The notes under the pieces: generated by a model
What the model was told of the DNA's origin: nothing
The model's database searches: none
The model's input: only the letters and a program-made list of their open reading frames with translations
Part shown: positions 62,868 to 64,000 of the stretch, in pieces
How positions within the stretch are numbered: position 1 is the stretch's first letter
How the letters are laid out: every line of letters starts with the position of its first letter
Assembly: GCF_001043025.1 (NCBI RefSeq)
Contig: NZ_JYLD01000011.1
Coordinates: 62,001 to 126,000 of the forward strand
Direction of reading: 5' to 3'
Source: Pseudomonas helleri
GTDB taxonomy: Bacteria; Pseudomonadota; Gammaproteobacteria; Pseudomonadales; Pseudomonadaceae
DNA: 64,000 bases
Program-made: the position numbers and the translations under genes

Positions 62868-64000
62868 TTAATCCCGACCAGGCTTGATGATGTCGTGCTC
62901 GCGCAGTTTGTTGGCGATGGTGGTGTGCGATACGCCCAAGCGCTTGCCCAGCAGGCGGCTACTCGGGTGTTCGGAGTACAGGCGCTCCAGCACGGCTTTT
63001 TCAAAGCGCCCGACGATTTGGTCCAGACCACCTTCCATCGAGAACTCACCCAACGGCTGGCGCACGCCGTAGTCCGGCAAGCGGATGTGTTCGGCCTTGA
63101 CCACGCCGCCATCGCACAGCGACACCGCCTGGAACAACACGTTTTCCAATTGCCGCACGTTGCCCGGCCAATGGTAGTGGCTCAAACGGTCCATGGCCGC
63201 CGGGGCCAGACGCGGCAACGCACAGCCAATTTGCCGACTGGCCTGATCGAGAAAATGCTCGACCAACGGCTCAAGGCCATCCAGGCAATCGCGCAACGGC
63301 GGGATGTGCAACGACAATACGTTGAGGCGGTGGTAAAGGTCCTGACGGAATTCGCCACGGGCGCACAGCTCAGACAAATCCACCTGCGTAGCGCACATCA
63401 CGCGCACATCGAGGTAAACCTCTTCGTCGCTGCCGACACGGCGAAAGCAACCGTCCTGCAGAAAACGCAGCAACTTGACCTGCAAACGCGGGCTCATTTC
63501 GCCCACGCCATCCAGAAACAACGTACCGCCTGCGGTCAGTTCCAACAGCCCCAACTTGCCCTCGGCCCGCGCCCCTTCGAATGCACCCGGCCCGTAGCCA
63601 AACAGTTCGGTTTCGGCCATCGACTCGGGCAAACCGGCGCAGTTGAGCGCCATCAGCGGCGATTGCCCCCGCGGGCTGGCCAAGTGACAGGCGCGCGCCA
63701 GCAATTCTTTGCCGGTGCCGGTTTCGCCTTCTATTAATAGAGGCGCATCCAGCGGCGCCATACGTCGGGCTTCACGGACCACCGCGGCCATGACTTTTGA
63801 GCTTTGGAAAATGCTGTCGAAGCCGCGCAACTCCTGCTTGCGCACGTTATAGATCTGCTCACCCAGACGGTCAGCCCGGTGCAAGGTAAGCACCGCGCCA
63901 GCCATGGCTTCGCTGTCATCGTGTTCCAGTTGCAGCGGCGCGATGTCAGCGAGGAACACATGCCCCTTGATCTTGACCCGCAGGCCGTTGATCCGCGATT
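62868..64000 (-). CDS. phhR: TyrR/PhhR-type sigma-54-family regulator, C-terminal part (runs off window)
   Basis: The frame is open to the window edge, so only about 377 C-terminal residues are seen. The upstream residues (RINGLRVKIKGHVFLADIAP) fit the TyrR-family PAS region. The AAA+ domain has Walker A EGETGTGKELLARA, Walker B GGTLFLDGVGE and GAFEGA in place of GAFTGA. The C-terminal helix-turn-helix SRLLGKRLGVSHTTIANKLR is TyrR-like. PhhR controls phenylalanine/tyrosine catabolism in Pseudomonas. Its target genes are not in this window; the name is by family resemblance. Confidence 0.8.
   Translation of the reverse strand, partial: SRINGLRVKIKGHVFLADIAPLQLEHDDSEAMAGAVLTLHRADRLGEQIYNVRKQELRGFDSIFQSSKVMAAVVREARRMAPLDAPLLIEGETGTGKELLARACHLASPRGQSPLMALNCAGLPESMAETELFGYGPGAFEGARAEGKLGLLELTAGGTLFLDGVGEMSPRLQVKLLRFLQDGCFRRVGSDEEVYLDVRVMCATQVDLSELCARGEFRQDLYHRLNVLSLHIPPLRDCLDGLEPLVEHFLDQASRQIGCALPRLAPAAMDRLSHYHWPGNVRQLENVLFQAVSLCDGGVVKAEHIRLPDYGVRQPLGEFSMEGGLDQIVGRFEKAVLERLYSEHPSSRLLGKRLGVSHTTIANKLREHDIIKPGRD

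Noticed and set aside
62687..63112. A 141-codon minus-strand frame through the REP before flgF
   Set aside because: It runs through the REP hairpin and overlaps the PhhR-like gene in another frame.

Overview
The window looks like a fluorescent Pseudomonas chromosome, most likely of the P. fluorescens group. It has high GC, a complete System I cytochrome c maturation operon (ccm), the full polar-flagellum/chemotaxis locus with fleQ, fleSR, fliA, flhF and fleN, a MotCD stator pair, a HptB-HsbR-HsbA module beside fliK, and many GTAGGAGCGAGCTTG-type REP palindromes. No rRNA, tRNA, CRISPR array, insertion sequence or prophage was seen. Almost every gene is on the minus strand, so transcription runs from high to low coordinates.

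Layout. 1-5.4 kb: ccmABCDEFG and the first 20 codons of ccmH, an overlapping operon that attaches heme to periplasmic c-type cytochromes. 5.5-7.4 kb, plus strand: a FliK-like hook-length protein and a stand-alone FlhB C-terminal-domain protein (FlhX type). 7.4-12.1 kb: a metabolic/regulatory block (amidase, VOC protein, LysR, NmrA-type oxidoreductase, LysR) that interrupts the motility genes. 12.1-21.0 kb: chemotaxis operon cheY-cheZ-cheA-cheB-motC-motD-parC-parP-cheW-fipA. 21.2-26.3 kb: flhA-flhF-fleN-fliA. 26.4-28.3 kb: accessory interval with a 0.5-kb segment duplicated between REP elements, carrying two copies of a small gene, plus one unrecognised gene. 28.4-33.8 kb: fliLMNOPQR-flhB. 33.9-37.7 kb: hsbA-hsbR-hptB and fliK. 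37.8-43.5 kb: fliEFGHIJ. 43.8-46.4 kb: fleSR. 46.6-48.0 kb: fleQ, the master activator. 48.2-52.6 kb: fliC, flaG, fliD, fliS, fliT. 52.9-53.9 kb: a ketoacyl-ACP synthase III-like gene between fliC and flgL, where flagellin glycosylation genes lie in relatives. 54.2-62.6 kb: flgFGHIJKL. 62.9-64 kb: the 3' part of a TyrR/PhhR-type regulator that runs off the window.

Regulation readable from the sequence. Six matches to the sigma-54 -24/-12 promoter (GG-N10-GC) lie upstream of flhA, fliL, fliK, fliE, fleS and flgF. A sigma-28 (FliA) promoter lies upstream of fliC, and fliC ends in a strong intrinsic terminator. This fits the known Pseudomonas hierarchy: FleQ/RpoN, then FleSR/RpoN, then FliA.

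The main points for a second look are: four short repeats in the CheA linker that resemble the CheY-docking peptides of FliM, FliN and CheZ; the FliK-like/FlhX pair; the REP-bounded duplication between flhA and flhB; the lone KAS III gene beside flagellin; and a beta-rich insert that seems to recur in FlgL and FlgK.
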